DNA from: CAZLMW01 sp964560875
GTDB taxonomy: Bacteria; Myxococcota_A; UBA9042
Direction of reading: 5' to 3'
DNA: 50,470 bases
NCBI GenBank assembly: GCA_964560875.1
Contig: CAZLMW010000056.1
Coordinates: 1 to 50,470 of the forward strand
Position numbers and translations under genes: made by a program
Part shown: positions 29,625 through 38,434 of the stretch, in pieces
Layout of the letters: every line of letters begins with the position of its first letter
How positions within the stretch are numbered: position 1 is the stretch's first letter
Notes under the pieces: model-generated
What the model was told of the DNA's origin: nothing
Database searches by the model: none
Seen by the model: the letters and a program-made list of their open reading frames with translations, nothing else

Positions 29625-30383
29625 CTAGCGCGTGCGCTGGCGACGAACCACACGGCCTGCGCGCGGAGGCGCGACAAGGCCGAACGTGTTGTTCGGGTGC
29701 CGCTGAATCTTGTGCCTGGAGCGGCGCAGGGCGGCGATGACGGCCGGTCGGAGCGCCTTGGCCTTGCTCCACAAGCCGGCTTCGGCAGCAGCAACGATGG
29801 CGTCGACGCTGTGGCGACCGGGGTTTTCGGTCAGCCAGTCGACCATGTGCTTGACGAGCGCGCCACGCTGGCGGCTGTTCGACGGGCGGCCAACCTTGGG
29901 CGCGGCGGGATTGGCGGCAGGAGCGGAGCGGTGCGGCACGGGGCGCGGGGCCGTGTGCGGCACTGGCACGCGCTCACGGGGAATACCACGACCACCGATC
30001 CCGGCTCGGGCGGCGCTCTGGACCGGCCCGCGTTTAATCGGGCCTTCGTGGCCGTGTGCGGCGGCGACGGGAATCGCGTGCACAGCCGGGGCGACGGGCG
30101 CGGCGGCAACGGGCGCGCGGGCAACCGGCGCGGCAGCAACGGGCACAAGAGCAACGCGCGCGGCGGCAACGGGTGCTGCTGCGGGGGCTGCTGGCGGCTC
30201 GGCCATGGCCGTCTCGGCGACGGGGCCACTGAGTTCAACCATGAGCGTCCGCGCCATTGATACGGCGCGGTACAGCTCGTCCAGACCAGCTTGATCAAGA
30301 ATCACATCTCGATCGGCGCTCACACGGATGCCGCCCACCACGCTCTCAAGCGCGATCCCGGACGTGCTCAACCTGAATTGCAT
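29625..30383 (-). CDS. Putative DNA-binding protein (AT-hook-like/winged-helix) with Ala/Pro/Val linker
   Basis: 252 residues. A short N-terminal domain (ESVVGGIRVSADRDVILDQ, LDELYRAVSMARTLMVEL) is joined by a repetitive PVAAAPVARAPVAAAPV linker to a basic C-terminal half. That half contains an AT-hook-like core (PKVGRPSNSRQ) and a helical region with LVKHMVDWLTENPGRHSVDA, AAAEAGLWSKAKALRPAV and RRSRHKIQRHPNNTFGLV. The last part looks like a three-helix winged-helix with a wing ending in FGLV. A regulatory or nucleoid-associated role is plausible but unproven; the N-terminal domain is not recognised. It ends 39 bases before the giant lipoprotein gene, so the two are likely cotranscribed. Confidence 0.55.
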   Translation of the reverse strand: MQFRLSTSGIALESVVGGIRVSADRDVILDQAGLDELYRAVSMARTLMVELSGPVAETAMAEPPAAPAAAPVAAARVALVPVAAAPVARAPVAAAPVAPAVHAIPVAAAHGHEGPIKRGPVQSAARAGIGGRGIPRERVPVPHTAPRPVPHRSAPAANPAAPKVGRPSNSRQRGALVKHMVDWLTENPGRHSVDAIVAAAEAGLWSKAKALRPAVIAALRRSRHKIQRHPNNTFGLVAPPRAGRVVRRQRTR

Positions 30384-30552
30384 TGTTTCTCCACGGTGAC
30401 TTCGGGGCTTGGTCTTTGCGAGGCCGATATGCGTCTGTCGTTACGAAATAGCAACGCGAAACAGCGGAGGCGAACGGAATATCTCGGGAAAATGCTCCGC
30501 CGATGAAGCGCCTGGGCGGCCTCGAAACCGCGGCGCTGTGTTCTTGTCGTCC

Positions 30553-30568
30553 AACGCCAGGAGGCGTT
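30553..30568. terminator. Hairpin after the DUF4340 gene
   Basis: AACGCC, AGGA loop, GGCGTT: a perfect 6-bp stem starting a few bases after the DUF4340 stop codon (minus strand). There is no U-run, so it may attenuate rather than fully terminate readthrough into the next genes. Confidence 0.35.
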
Positions 30569-30573
30569 ACACG

Positions 30574-32541
30574 TTACTGCTTGAGATCTGAGAGCTTTTT
30601 CTTGAGCGAGTCGGCCGCGTACGACGCCATCGTGCCGATCACAACCGGTTTTCCACCCTTGAACAGCGCGATGTATGGGTTGCCGTCCTTGTTCTGCGAT
30701 GAAAAACGCAGCGTGTAGCTGTCTTTGCCGGTGGTGAAGCCGAGCGTGTGGTCGGACAGCTCCAAGCCCAGATCTTTGAGCGTCTTGCCGGTGATCTCGG
30801 TGTCGTAGACCGCTTCGGCAACCGCGCCGGCGAGCTTGTCGATCTCGGCGACCTTCAGCTTGGTCTTGGCATCGGCCGGGTCGGTCTTCCATGCGCCGCC
30901 ATCGCGCAGCAGCTTCACGCCCTTCTTCTCGGCGCCGGGGACAACCAGCGACGTGATTGAGGCTTTGGTCGCGCCGAAGACCAGGTGCTTGTCCTTGAGA
31001 TGGGTGCCGTCTTTGCGCAGCCGGTCCGCGCTCCACGACTGGAGCTTGAAGACGTGGCCCTTGTCGCCGACCGCTCCGAAGAAGTCCTCGCCGCCAGTCG
31101 CGCCGCCCTTGGCCGATAAGGCGACCTGGTAGCTTCCGCCCTTCGCTGACAAAGTGACGCGCCATTCCGGTTTATCCAAACCTGCTTGCGTGCGGGACAT
31201 CCCACTCTCATAGTCGACGTCGAGCCCGGCGATGTCATCGATGAATTCCTTGATTTTCTTGTGATCTCCACGGACTCCGCGGGCGATCCACGTGCCGTTT
31301 TCGAGCCGCGCGGCGAAGCGTCCGGCCGGGCTGTCAATAACGAGGTTGTCGGCTGCTTTGACGGTGTCCATCGCCGCTTTTCCGAACAGCTTGGTGTCGC
31401 GCAGGTCATCGAGGCCCTTGATCACCTGCTCGGCCGACCATGACGCGACCTGGAAGGCCTCTTTGTCGTTGCCGTCGACCTTGCACCAGACGTCTTTTTC
31501 CCCGTCTTCCTTGGCTTTGCCCATCACGACAACAGTCTTCTTGTCGCCCTCAAAGATGGAGATGCGCACGGCGACTTTCGCGTCGTCGAGCCCGCTGCCC
31601 TTGGGCGCCTTGCCGTCTTCTGTGTCCACGTTTTCGGTTAGCGCCATGCGCTCGACCGATTCGAGCCAGCTGCCCACTTCGCCGACCGCAAAGCCGGTGG
31701 GTTGCACAATCTTCCAGCCGTCGTTGGATTTGCGGATCTCTTTTTCGAGCTTTTCGCGCTTGTCCTTGTCGGTCTCCTTGGCGATCTCGGCGAGCTTGGC
31801 AACCTGCTCTTTGGGCAGCGCGGGTCGCGTGACAATAACCTTCTTGGCGAGCGGATCGGCCGGGTTTTCGAGCACGACCTTGTCGACCTTGGCGACAGTG
31901 AAATCGAGGATCTTGCGGTCGCGAACGTCCTTGTACGGCACGTCAAAATTCTTGCGGAGGTCGTGTCCAGCCACCTGGTACACCACGCCTTTGACGTCGG
32001 GGCGCATCACCCAGGTCTTCGCCGTCGACTCGTCGTCTGCCGCCGCCTTGTCGACCTTGCCGATGATGAGGTGGACCTTCTTGTCGCCGCCCGACGCCGT
32101 GACCTCGATGCGGTTTTCCTTGTCGAGCCCGTATTCGGCGAGCTCGTCTTCGTTGGCCTCAAAGGAGTACGACGACCGGAAACTGCGGGCGATAGTTTGG
32201 GCATACATGCGCACCCGGTAGGGCTCGCCTTTGTGCGCCATCTTGCCGCCCTTGTGCGTGCGCGTGGCTTTCCACTTGGACTCGGAGTGCTTCTTTTTGC
32301 TCTGTCCGGCCACGCGATCGAGCGTGAACGTTTCGCCTTTGCGTTTGACGGTCCACGACGTGTAGGGCGACTCGTCGTCCTTGTTGAGGATCTTCACGTC
32401 CTGCAAAGACACGTCCTTGTTGACGAATCCTTGCACGGAGACGGCGGGGTGTTCGGCCTCTTTGGGGCCCTGGTTCATCAGCATCCAGCCGACGCCGAGC
32501 GCCACGAAAAGCACCAACATAACGATCGTTGACTTGCTCAT
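30574..32541 (-). CDS. DUF4340-family protein of a Gld-type ABC system
   Basis: 655 residues. A single N-terminal membrane helix (IVMLVLFVALGVGWMLM, about 5-22) precedes a large extracytoplasmic part with the repeated DUF4340 pattern. Examples are YGLDKENRIEVTASGGDKKVHLIIGK, with later copies such as VVLENPADPLAKKVIVTRP and LGLELSDHTLGFTTGKDSYTLRFSSQ (shown here only in part). DUF4340 genes regularly follow gldG/ABC-transporter-auxiliary genes, as here. GGAGG lies seven bases upstream of the ATG. It is the last gene of the four-gene ABC operon, 71 bases after the GldG-like gene. The cargo of such systems is not established outside gliding Bacteroidetes. Confidence 0.85.
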   Translation of the reverse strand: MSKSTIVMLVLFVALGVGWMLMNQGPKEAEHPAVSVQGFVNKDVSLQDVKILNKDDESPYTSWTVKRKGETFTLDRVAGQSKKKHSESKWKATRTHKGGKMAHKGEPYRVRMYAQTIARSFRSSYSFEANEDELAEYGLDKENRIEVTASGGDKKVHLIIGKVDKAAADDESTAKTWVMRPDVKGVVYQVAGHDLRKNFDVPYKDVRDRKILDFTVAKVDKVVLENPADPLAKKVIVTRPALPKEQVAKLAEIAKETDKDKREKLEKEIRKSNDGWKIVQPTGFAVGEVGSWLESVERMALTENVDTEDGKAPKGSGLDDAKVAVRISIFEGDKKTVVVMGKAKEDGEKDVWCKVDGNDKEAFQVASWSAEQVIKGLDDLRDTKLFGKAAMDTVKAADNLVIDSPAGRFAARLENGTWIARGVRGDHKKIKEFIDDIAGLDVDYESGMSRTQAGLDKPEWRVTLSAKGGSYQVALSAKGGATGGEDFFGAVGDKGHVFKLQSWSADRLRKDGTHLKDKHLVFGATKASITSLVVPGAEKKGVKLLRDGGAWKTDPADAKTKLKVAEIDKLAGAVAEAVYDTEITGKTLKDLGLELSDHTLGFTTGKDSYTLRFSSQNKDGNPYIALFKGGKPVVIGTMASYAADSLKKKLSDLKQ

Positions 32542-32612
32542 CTTGAGCCTCCGGCGTTCCCTTCGGTCAGCGATCGACCGCTGGGAACTGCTGCGAGAAT
32601 TTGAGTGCGGGG

Positions 32613-35078
32613 CTAGTGGTTATCGAGCTCGTTTTCGCGCCGACGCCGCATGGTCAATCGGATGAATCCGAAGCCGATAAGCAACAGCGGCACGCCGACG
32701 ATGGCACCAAGACGCATGGTTCGGGCATCGTCGGCTTTGACCTCGCGCAGCGGCCGGCGGGTGTCGCCTTTGCTGCGGATGTCGGCGAGCGCTTCGTGGG
32801 CGGTGGCCCAGTCCATCACGTTGTTGAGAAAGCGCAGGTTGTCGGGCAGCAGGTGGCTGACCTGGCCGATGCGGATCTGCCAGTTCTGGAAGTTGGCCTG
32901 CCAACGCTGGTAGGCCTGCAGCGATTCGACGCTGAACTTGGCCATCTTGATGCCGTTGAAGTCGGGCAACACGTAGTCGCGGCTCAGCCCTTCGATGCCC
33001 ATGTGCGTGCCGACAACGAGCAGCTTGCCAGCCCCGGTCGCCTTGAACCTGCGTTTGCGCAGCTCGTACTCGTCCTTGGTCTCCGCCTTGGGGCCGTCGG
33101 GCATCCCGCGACCGAACGGGTTGGCTTTCTTCTTCGGCGGCGGGCGCTTGGGCACCTTGTCGGCGGTGAAGCGCGACTTGAACGGGCCTTCGACCATGAC
33201 CGCGGCGACGTGGGGACCGTTGGCCGGGTCGTTGACGACCGCCTCGGACAGCGCGAGCGGGTTGGCGGGCACCGAGCCGTCCTTGAGCAGCGAGTCTTCC
33301 GAGGTCTTGATGAGGTCGTACACCTTGAAGTTGGTGTCCTTGCGCACCGAATCCTTCACGCCGACCTTGACCGGGAAGGGCAGCGAAAGGTTCTGGATGC
33401 TGCGGGTCAGCGCGTGCTCGCGAGAGAACTCGGTCGCCACCGGAACGAGCGGGTAAGCGAAGTCGCGCTGCGTCTGGAACTGCATGCCGCCGCGGTTGAG
33501 CAGCTGCATGACCCGCACCGTATCGACGTGCTTGCGGTCGACGATGAGCTGGTTGCTGACCTCGACGCCATAGTCGGCGAGCAGCTTGCCGATGTTGCTC
33601 TTGTTGGGCTTGATCCAGGTGCCAAAGGACAGCTCCTGGCCCATCTCTTTGCCCGGCTTCATGTTGTTGATCGCGACCTCGTAGCCCTGGTGGAAGACCG
33701 CGACGGGGCGGCCGCTGATGAGGAACTGGTCGAGGTTGTACGCGTCGTACTCGCCGATATCCGAGCGCGGCGCGTAGACGATCACGGCAGCCACGTCCGG
33801 CGGAAACTCCATGTTTGGCGCGAGCTTGATGATCGAAAAGCCCTTCTTGGTGAAGAGGCCGTCGCCCACACGCTGGTTGGTCTGGTCGATCGCGGTGGCC
33901 ATCTGGCGCGCGGTCTCGATGACCTGGCGCATCATCGGGTTGTTCTCGACCATCATGCCGACCTGGCCGGCGATGAGCGGCTCGCGCTCCTGGAACGGGC
34001 AGAACTCCTGGTGGCCGCAGAGAAAGCCGATGCGTCGCTGGCCGGGGCTGTCGGTGAGCGTTGTGTGCCGCAGATCCACTTCGCGGTTGATCTGCTCGAG
34101 GATGTTGACGATCTGGGCCAGCGCCATCTCGGGCGGCACCGGGCTCTTCTTGGGTGATTTACCGTCGAGGTATCGCAGCATCTCGCCGTAGACCTTGCCG
34201 TACTGCTTGGCCGACGCGAGCAGGTTGTCCACGAAGTCGTTTTTGCCCTTGAGCTTGCCTTCTGCGTTGGTGACCGCGCCGCCGATCGGGCTGCAGGCGG
34301 CCTCGATGCTCTTGCGGTTGGCCTTGAGGTCCGCCATGCGCTTCTTGTTGGGATCTTTGGAGTCCTTGATGTTGAAGCCGGCCGAATCTTCCTTCTTCTC
34401 CTCGGCTTTGGCGTGCTTCTGGATGGCTTCGTTGCATGCTTTGACCACGGTGTGGACCTTCTTGCCGCTGTCGAGCAGGTCCTTCATCAGCAGCGAGTTG
34501 TCGTATTTCTCTTTGAGGCGCAGCAAGCGCTTGGTGATCTCGAACTCGTAGAAGCCGGGCTCAATGGCCTTGGGCAAGACCTCGGTGACGCTCTTGTAGT
34601 GGAAGCTCGCGCCCATCGCGTACTGCTGAAACTTCAGCTGGCCGCCTTCAACCGCGGCTTCCTTGGACGAAAACATCTCGAGTCGGGCCGCCTCAGCCTG
34701 CTCTTCGATCGTGCCCAGGTTGGGGGTATCGAGGTCGGCGAAGACCACGCGGATCTTGCCGCCTGATGCGGTCGCGTACTCGTCGAGCTTGTCGCGGAAA
34801 GCGCGGTCGACGCCCTTGAGCGGGATCTTGCCGAACTGGCTCGGGATCGTCTCGGGCAGCTTCTTGGAGATGTAGACGTTGATCGTCACGTTATCGAGCG
34901 ACTTGGCCGCTTCGATCGACGCGTCGCTGAGGGTGTGGACCTTGTAGGCGGTCAAATCGAGGCGCGCGGGCACCTTGAGCACCATCGCGTTGAGCACGAT
35001 GGCGACGCCGATGGTCGCGAGCAGCAAAACGAGCGCGTCGGTGCGAATCCGCAGCTTGCGCTTTTTGTCCATGGCCAT
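32613..35078 (-). CDS. GldG-like ABC-transporter auxiliary protein
   Basis: 821 residues, membrane-anchored at both ends (helix about 14-34, LVLLLATIGVAIVLNAMVL; C-terminal helix LGAIVGVPLLLIGFGFI). The large extracytoplasmic part matches the uncharacterised ABC-type transport-system auxiliary/GldG family: VYISKKLPETIPSQFG, VVFADLDTPN, RIGFLCGHQEFCPF, VIVYAPRSDIGEYDAYNLDQ and GRPVAVFHQGYE. It is predicted to work with the ATPase and permease encoded just upstream. The start has GGAG upstream; an in-frame ATG two codons later is possible. Larger than typical GldG proteins because of an inserted Lys-rich segment around residues 200-300. Confidence 0.85.
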   Translation of the reverse strand: MAMDKKRKLRIRTDALVLLLATIGVAIVLNAMVLKVPARLDLTAYKVHTLSDASIEAAKSLDNVTINVYISKKLPETIPSQFGKIPLKGVDRAFRDKLDEYATASGGKIRVVFADLDTPNLGTIEEQAEAARLEMFSSKEAAVEGGQLKFQQYAMGASFHYKSVTEVLPKAIEPGFYEFEITKRLLRLKEKYDNSLLMKDLLDSGKKVHTVVKACNEAIQKHAKAEEKKEDSAGFNIKDSKDPNKKRMADLKANRKSIEAACSPIGGAVTNAEGKLKGKNDFVDNLLASAKQYGKVYGEMLRYLDGKSPKKSPVPPEMALAQIVNILEQINREVDLRHTTLTDSPGQRRIGFLCGHQEFCPFQEREPLIAGQVGMMVENNPMMRQVIETARQMATAIDQTNQRVGDGLFTKKGFSIIKLAPNMEFPPDVAAVIVYAPRSDIGEYDAYNLDQFLISGRPVAVFHQGYEVAINNMKPGKEMGQELSFGTWIKPNKSNIGKLLADYGVEVSNQLIVDRKHVDTVRVMQLLNRGGMQFQTQRDFAYPLVPVATEFSREHALTRSIQNLSLPFPVKVGVKDSVRKDTNFKVYDLIKTSEDSLLKDGSVPANPLALSEAVVNDPANGPHVAAVMVEGPFKSRFTADKVPKRPPPKKKANPFGRGMPDGPKAETKDEYELRKRRFKATGAGKLLVVGTHMGIEGLSRDYVLPDFNGIKMAKFSVESLQAYQRWQANFQNWQIRIGQVSHLLPDNLRFLNNVMDWATAHEALADIRSKGDTRRPLREVKADDARTMRLGAIVGVPLLLIGFGFIRLTMRRRRENELDNH

Positions 35079-35183
35079 GATGTCGACTCCGAATCTACTT
35101 AATTCGATGTTTCGCTGTGTTCTTTCGAAAAGCGGCTGTCAGCCCAAACCCGGACCGAAAGCCCGGATTCCGACAGATTGTCG

Positions 35184-35915
35184 TCAACGCCAGAGGCGCG
35201 ACTTGAGCGAGTAGGTGGACGCCATGACGGCGATGACGGTCACCGACGCGAAGTACAGTACGTTGCGCAGGTCAACGACGCCCTTGGCGAACGCCGCGAA
35301 CTGGCTTTTGAAGGTGAGCAGCATGATCGCCGCGGGCGGTCGGTCGAACGCGAGCTTGATGAGCGCGTCGGTGGCGGTCCAGAAGAACACGCACAGCAGC
35401 AGGCCGAGGATGAACGCGACGATCTGGTTTTCGGTCCAGGTCGACGTCATCAGGCCCAGCGACAGGAACGTCACGCCGATGAGGAAGAGGCCCACGTAGC
35501 CGCCGATGATCGCGCCGACGTCCGGGCTGCCGACCTGCATGACGAGCAGCGGGAAGACCAGGGTCATGCCGAGCGCGACGACGAGGAATCCGATGGCGCC
35601 GAGCAGTTTGCCGATCACGATGGACACGTCGCTGACGGGCAGGGTGACGAGCAGCTCGAGGGAGCCGGATTTCTTCTCCTCGGCGACCAGGCGCATGGTC
35701 ACCGCCGGCAGGATGACCGCGAGCACCCATGGCGCCGAGTCGAACAGCGGTCGCAGCGTGGCGAGGCGCGCCTCGAAGAAGTCCTGGCTGCCGTCGATGC
35801 CGAAAAAGAACATCAGGCCGGTGGCGACGAGGAAGACGGTCGCGGCGATGTAGGGGATGGGCGAGTCGAAGGTCGCGGCCATCTCGCGGCGGGCGATGAT
35901 GAAGATCTGCTTCAT
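35184..35915 (-). CDS. ABC-2 type permease (GldF-like)
   Basis: 243 residues with about six hydrophobic helices: YIAATVFLVATGLMFFFGID, WVLAVILPAVTMRLVAEE, LLGAIGFLVVALGMTLVFPL, IIGGYVGLFLIGVTFLSLGL, IVAFILGLLLCVFFW and VLYFASVTVIAVMA. It also has the ABC-2 signature EEKKSGSLELLVTLPVSD after the second helix. AGGA lies about seven bases before the ATG. It is the membrane-domain partner of the ATPase encoded 66 bases upstream, together forming an exporter-like half-transporter pair of the GldA/GldF type. Confidence 0.9.
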   Translation of the reverse strand: MKQIFIIARREMAATFDSPIPYIAATVFLVATGLMFFFGIDGSQDFFEARLATLRPLFDSAPWVLAVILPAVTMRLVAEEKKSGSLELLVTLPVSDVSIVIGKLLGAIGFLVVALGMTLVFPLLVMQVGSPDVGAIIGGYVGLFLIGVTFLSLGLMTSTWTENQIVAFILGLLLCVFFWTATDALIKLAFDRPPAAIMLLTFKSQFAAFAKGVVDLRNVLYFASVTVIAVMASTYSLKSRLWR

Positions 35916-35981
35916 GGTGGGTTCCTGAGGGCGTGTGCTGCGGTCTGCGAGCCGTCTTGAGCGGACGGCTGCGGGCAGGCG

Positions 35982-36941
35982 TTAGCGGCCGATCGTGAGC
36001 TCCTGGAAGATGTTTTCGAGGTCGCGGGCTTTGCGGGACAGCTCGACGAGCGTGTGGCCGTCTTTCTTGGCCCAGTTCCAGATGTCGGGGCGCGCGTCGC
36101 GGTTGGCGCGAAGCTCGAAGGTGTGGTGTTCGGTCGGCAGCTTTGCGTACGCGCCGAGCGAGACCTCCGTGATCCCGTTGACCGAGCCGAGCTCCCCGCG
36201 AAGGGTTGCGGCGTCTTTGCTGTTCGTGGCGACACCGACAACGAGCCGGTGGTCGTTGGTCTGGCGGCCTTCGACCTCGTCCATCGTGCCGTCGATGACC
36301 TTCTCACCGAGGTTGATGATCACGATGCGGTTACACGTCTGCCGCACTTCCGGGAGGATGTGGGTCGACAGGATGATCGTGTGGTCTTTGCCCAAGTCTT
36401 TGATGACGTTGCGGATTTCGACGATCTGGTTGGGGTCGAGACCGGACGTCGGTTCGTCGAGGATGAGGATTTTGGGCTTGTGGATCAGCGCCTGGGCGAG
36501 ACCGACGCGCTGGCGGTATCCCTTGGACAGCGTGTTGACGCCCTTGGCGATCTTTTCCTTGATGCCGACCTTGCCAGCGAGCTCCCAGATGCGCGCGTCG
36601 GCGGTCTTCTTGTCGATGCCGCGCATCGCCGCGACGTACATCAGGTAGTCGTAGACGAGCATGTCGGTGTACAGCGGCGTCGATTCGGGCAAGTAGCCGA
36701 TCATCTCGCGGATCTTGATCGGGTCTTTGAACAGGTCGATGCCTTCGACCGTGATGCTGCCCGACGTGGCCGAGATGTAGCTTGTCAGGATCTTCATCGT
36801 GGTCGACTTGCCGGCGCCGTTCGGGCCGAGCAGGCCGAGAATTTCGCCGGCGTGGACGTCGAAGCTGATGCCCCTGAGCGCCTGGAAATCGCCGTAGAAT
36901 TTCACGAGGTTGCGAATCTGGATCACGGGTTTTCCGCTCAT
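35982..36941 (-). CDS. ABC transporter ATPase (GldA-like)
   Basis: 319 residues from the ATG at 36941 (GGAAGAGG upstream); the longer open frame to 37133 has no support. It contains Walker A GPNGAGKST (39-47), Q-loop IGYLPES, signature LSKGYRQR, Walker B ILILDEPTSGLDP and the H-loop STHILPEV. The C-terminal 90 residues form the usual extension (DGTMDEVEG, then LRGELGSVNGITEVSLGAY). It powers the ABC-2 permease GldF-like protein. It is the first gene of the operon, with GldF-like, GldG-like and DUF4340 genes following in that order. Confidence 0.93.
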   Translation of the reverse strand: MSGKPVIQIRNLVKFYGDFQALRGISFDVHAGEILGLLGPNGAGKSTTMKILTSYISATSGSITVEGIDLFKDPIKIREMIGYLPESTPLYTDMLVYDYLMYVAAMRGIDKKTADARIWELAGKVGIKEKIAKGVNTLSKGYRQRVGLAQALIHKPKILILDEPTSGLDPNQIVEIRNVIKDLGKDHTIILSTHILPEVRQTCNRIVIINLGEKVIDGTMDEVEGRQTNDHRLVVGVATNSKDAATLRGELGSVNGITEVSLGAYAKLPTEHHTFELRANRDARPDIWNWAKKDGHTLVELSRKARDLENIFQELTIGR

Positions 36942-37131
36942 TTTTCGCCTCTTCCGTTGGTGCTGATGCCGCGATTGGGCGCTAGTCCCGATAACCGCGG
37001 TGTCCCTTCTGGGTCGCATGCGCGCAACGCACCCGCCTGTTAGGTTCGGGCGGTCGAGCGATGAACCATCGGCTTGCGCCGTTATTCCCGTGCCGGCTGA
37101 TTCCTCGGAATTCCCCAAAGTACCTGCCGGC

Positions 37132-37159
37132 ATGACCCAAGGGCGGAGGCAGGTATAAG
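37132..37159 (+). promoter_or_regulatory. Candidate promoter of the exported protein gene
   Basis: ATGACC (37132-37137), a 16-base spacer and TATAAG (37154-37159). Transcription from here gives a leader of about 85 bases before the ATG at 37250. Confidence 0.4.
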
Positions 37160-37249
37160 ATGCGCCGACATCGTGTCAAGGTGTGGCGCGTGTCTTTGGG
37201 CGGATCGCGCAAGATCGCCGGCGCAAAATCGGCGCGTTTAGAGGTGTTT

Positions 37250-37993
37250 ATGAGCCCTTCTCGGTGGCGCCAACGGGTCTGCATTCCGGTGCTTCTCATG
37301 GCCCTTGGCATCGGACTCTGCGTGCCGTCTGTCGGCGTGGCTGCAGATGCCGGAATTCCGGTGGATGTCGCCGCCGCGTGGCAACCGCTTCGCCCCAGCG
37401 CTTCCGATCCGACCTACGCGCGCAAGGAGCTCTCCGCAGCGCTGCGCAATCACGCGAAGAAACGCTACAAGAAGGCCTGTTTTGCGCTGGAAAAGGTGCG
37501 CGCCAAGCTGATGAAGCGAGGCGCCGCGATCTTCTACAAGCCGGTGCGCAAAGGGGCGGACCTCGCCGCGATCGAGGCGTTCATGAAGCGCTACGTGCGA
37601 GGCAAAACACCGCTGCTGCAGGTGGCTCACGAGGTCTTCGTACCGTCGGCGCCGTTCCGTCGGCTAGCGGTCGATGCCTGTATGCGTTCAGGGCGACCGC
37701 TGACATCGCGCGGATTTCTGGATCACGCCGCGACGAGCAGCGCAGACAGGCAATTGCGGACCGCAGCCGCGATCGTTCGCCTGGCATCGGGCGAGGCGCC
37801 CGCGTCGGTGAGCTGGCTTGTCGGGCGCAAGGGGGGCGGCGCTCGAGCGTGGCTGGTTCGGGCTCTCGGCGTGCCGCGAAGTGTGGCGAAAAAGCACCTC
37901 GCGACCGCGCGCTCCAAGGCCGCGAGCTGGGACCGGCTGGACGTCGAGAAAGTAGCGGCGTGGATCGAAAAGCAGAGCGGGCTCAAGAAGTAA
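37250..37993 (+). CDS. Exported protein of unknown function
   Basis: 247 residues. The frame opens at 37160, but the ATG at 37250 has AGAGGTG immediately upstream and begins a signal peptide (RVCIPVLLMALGIGLCVPSV, cleavage near VAADA). The mature protein is basic and mostly helical, with KKRYKKACFALEKVRAKLMK, DLAAIEAFMKRYVRGK and LDVEKVAAWIEKQSG, and has two cysteines (ACFALEK, DACMRSG). I recognise no domain. It is monocistronic on the plus strand, divergent from the GldA operon, and converges on the 38.2-kb gene pair. Confidence 0.6.
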   Translation: MSPSRWRQRVCIPVLLMALGIGLCVPSVGVAADAGIPVDVAAAWQPLRPSASDPTYARKELSAALRNHAKKRYKKACFALEKVRAKLMKRGAAIFYKPVRKGADLAAIEAFMKRYVRGKTPLLQVAHEVFVPSAPFRRLAVDACMRSGRPLTSRGFLDHAATSSADRQLRTAAAIVRLASGEAPASVSWLVGRKGGGARAWLVRALGVPRSVAKKHLATARSKAASWDRLDVEKVAAWIEKQSGLKK

Positions 37994-38166
37994 AGAGCAG
38001 CGCCGTCTGCAGGCGATGGAAGCGGGAGTTCATGTGCGATCCTCGGGCGGCGGCAGCGACCGGTCACCGGCCACGGAAGAGCAGGCGGTCGTCGCGTTGG
38101 AACGCAACGATTGCCAAGGATTGCGGCAGACCGGCTCCAGCTGCGGGGGCCGCGGGTCACCAGGCG

Positions 38167-38424
38167 CTATTCGGGCTCGAACGCTTTGCAGAAGGCGGGG
38201 AAGCCCTGTTCGTTGCACACCGCCTCGGTCGCATCCAGCAAGATGTCGTTTGGCCATCCGACCGTGCACGCCCCCGTTTGCGGGTGGTGATAGGCGCAGT
38301 CGCGGCAAGTCCAGGCGAGATTGAGCGCCGCGGCTTGCTCGCTGAACAGCTTGTTGGCGGCGTCCTTGCCTTCGCCGCGGAGGACGTCGGGGACGAAACG
38401 GAAGCGGGTTTGCGGAGTGCTCAC
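38167..38424 (-). CDS. Small cysteine-rich protein
   Basis: 85 residues from a GTG start at 38424, only ten bases after the stop of the upstream 406-residue gene, so it is probably cotranscribed. The C-terminal two thirds has five cysteines in the order TCRDCAYHHPQTGACTVGWP, then EAVCNEQGFPAFCKAFE. This resembles small zinc-ribbon-like cytoplasmic proteins with a terminal CKxFE. No signal peptide is visible. The coding nature is supported by the regular cysteine spacing and the tight spacing to the upstream gene. Confidence 0.55.
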   Translation of the reverse strand: MSTPQTRFRFVPDVLRGEGKDAANKLFSEQAAALNLAWTCRDCAYHHPQTGACTVGWPNDILLDATEAVCNEQGFPAFCKAFEPE

Positions 38425-38434
38425 GGGACCGTGA

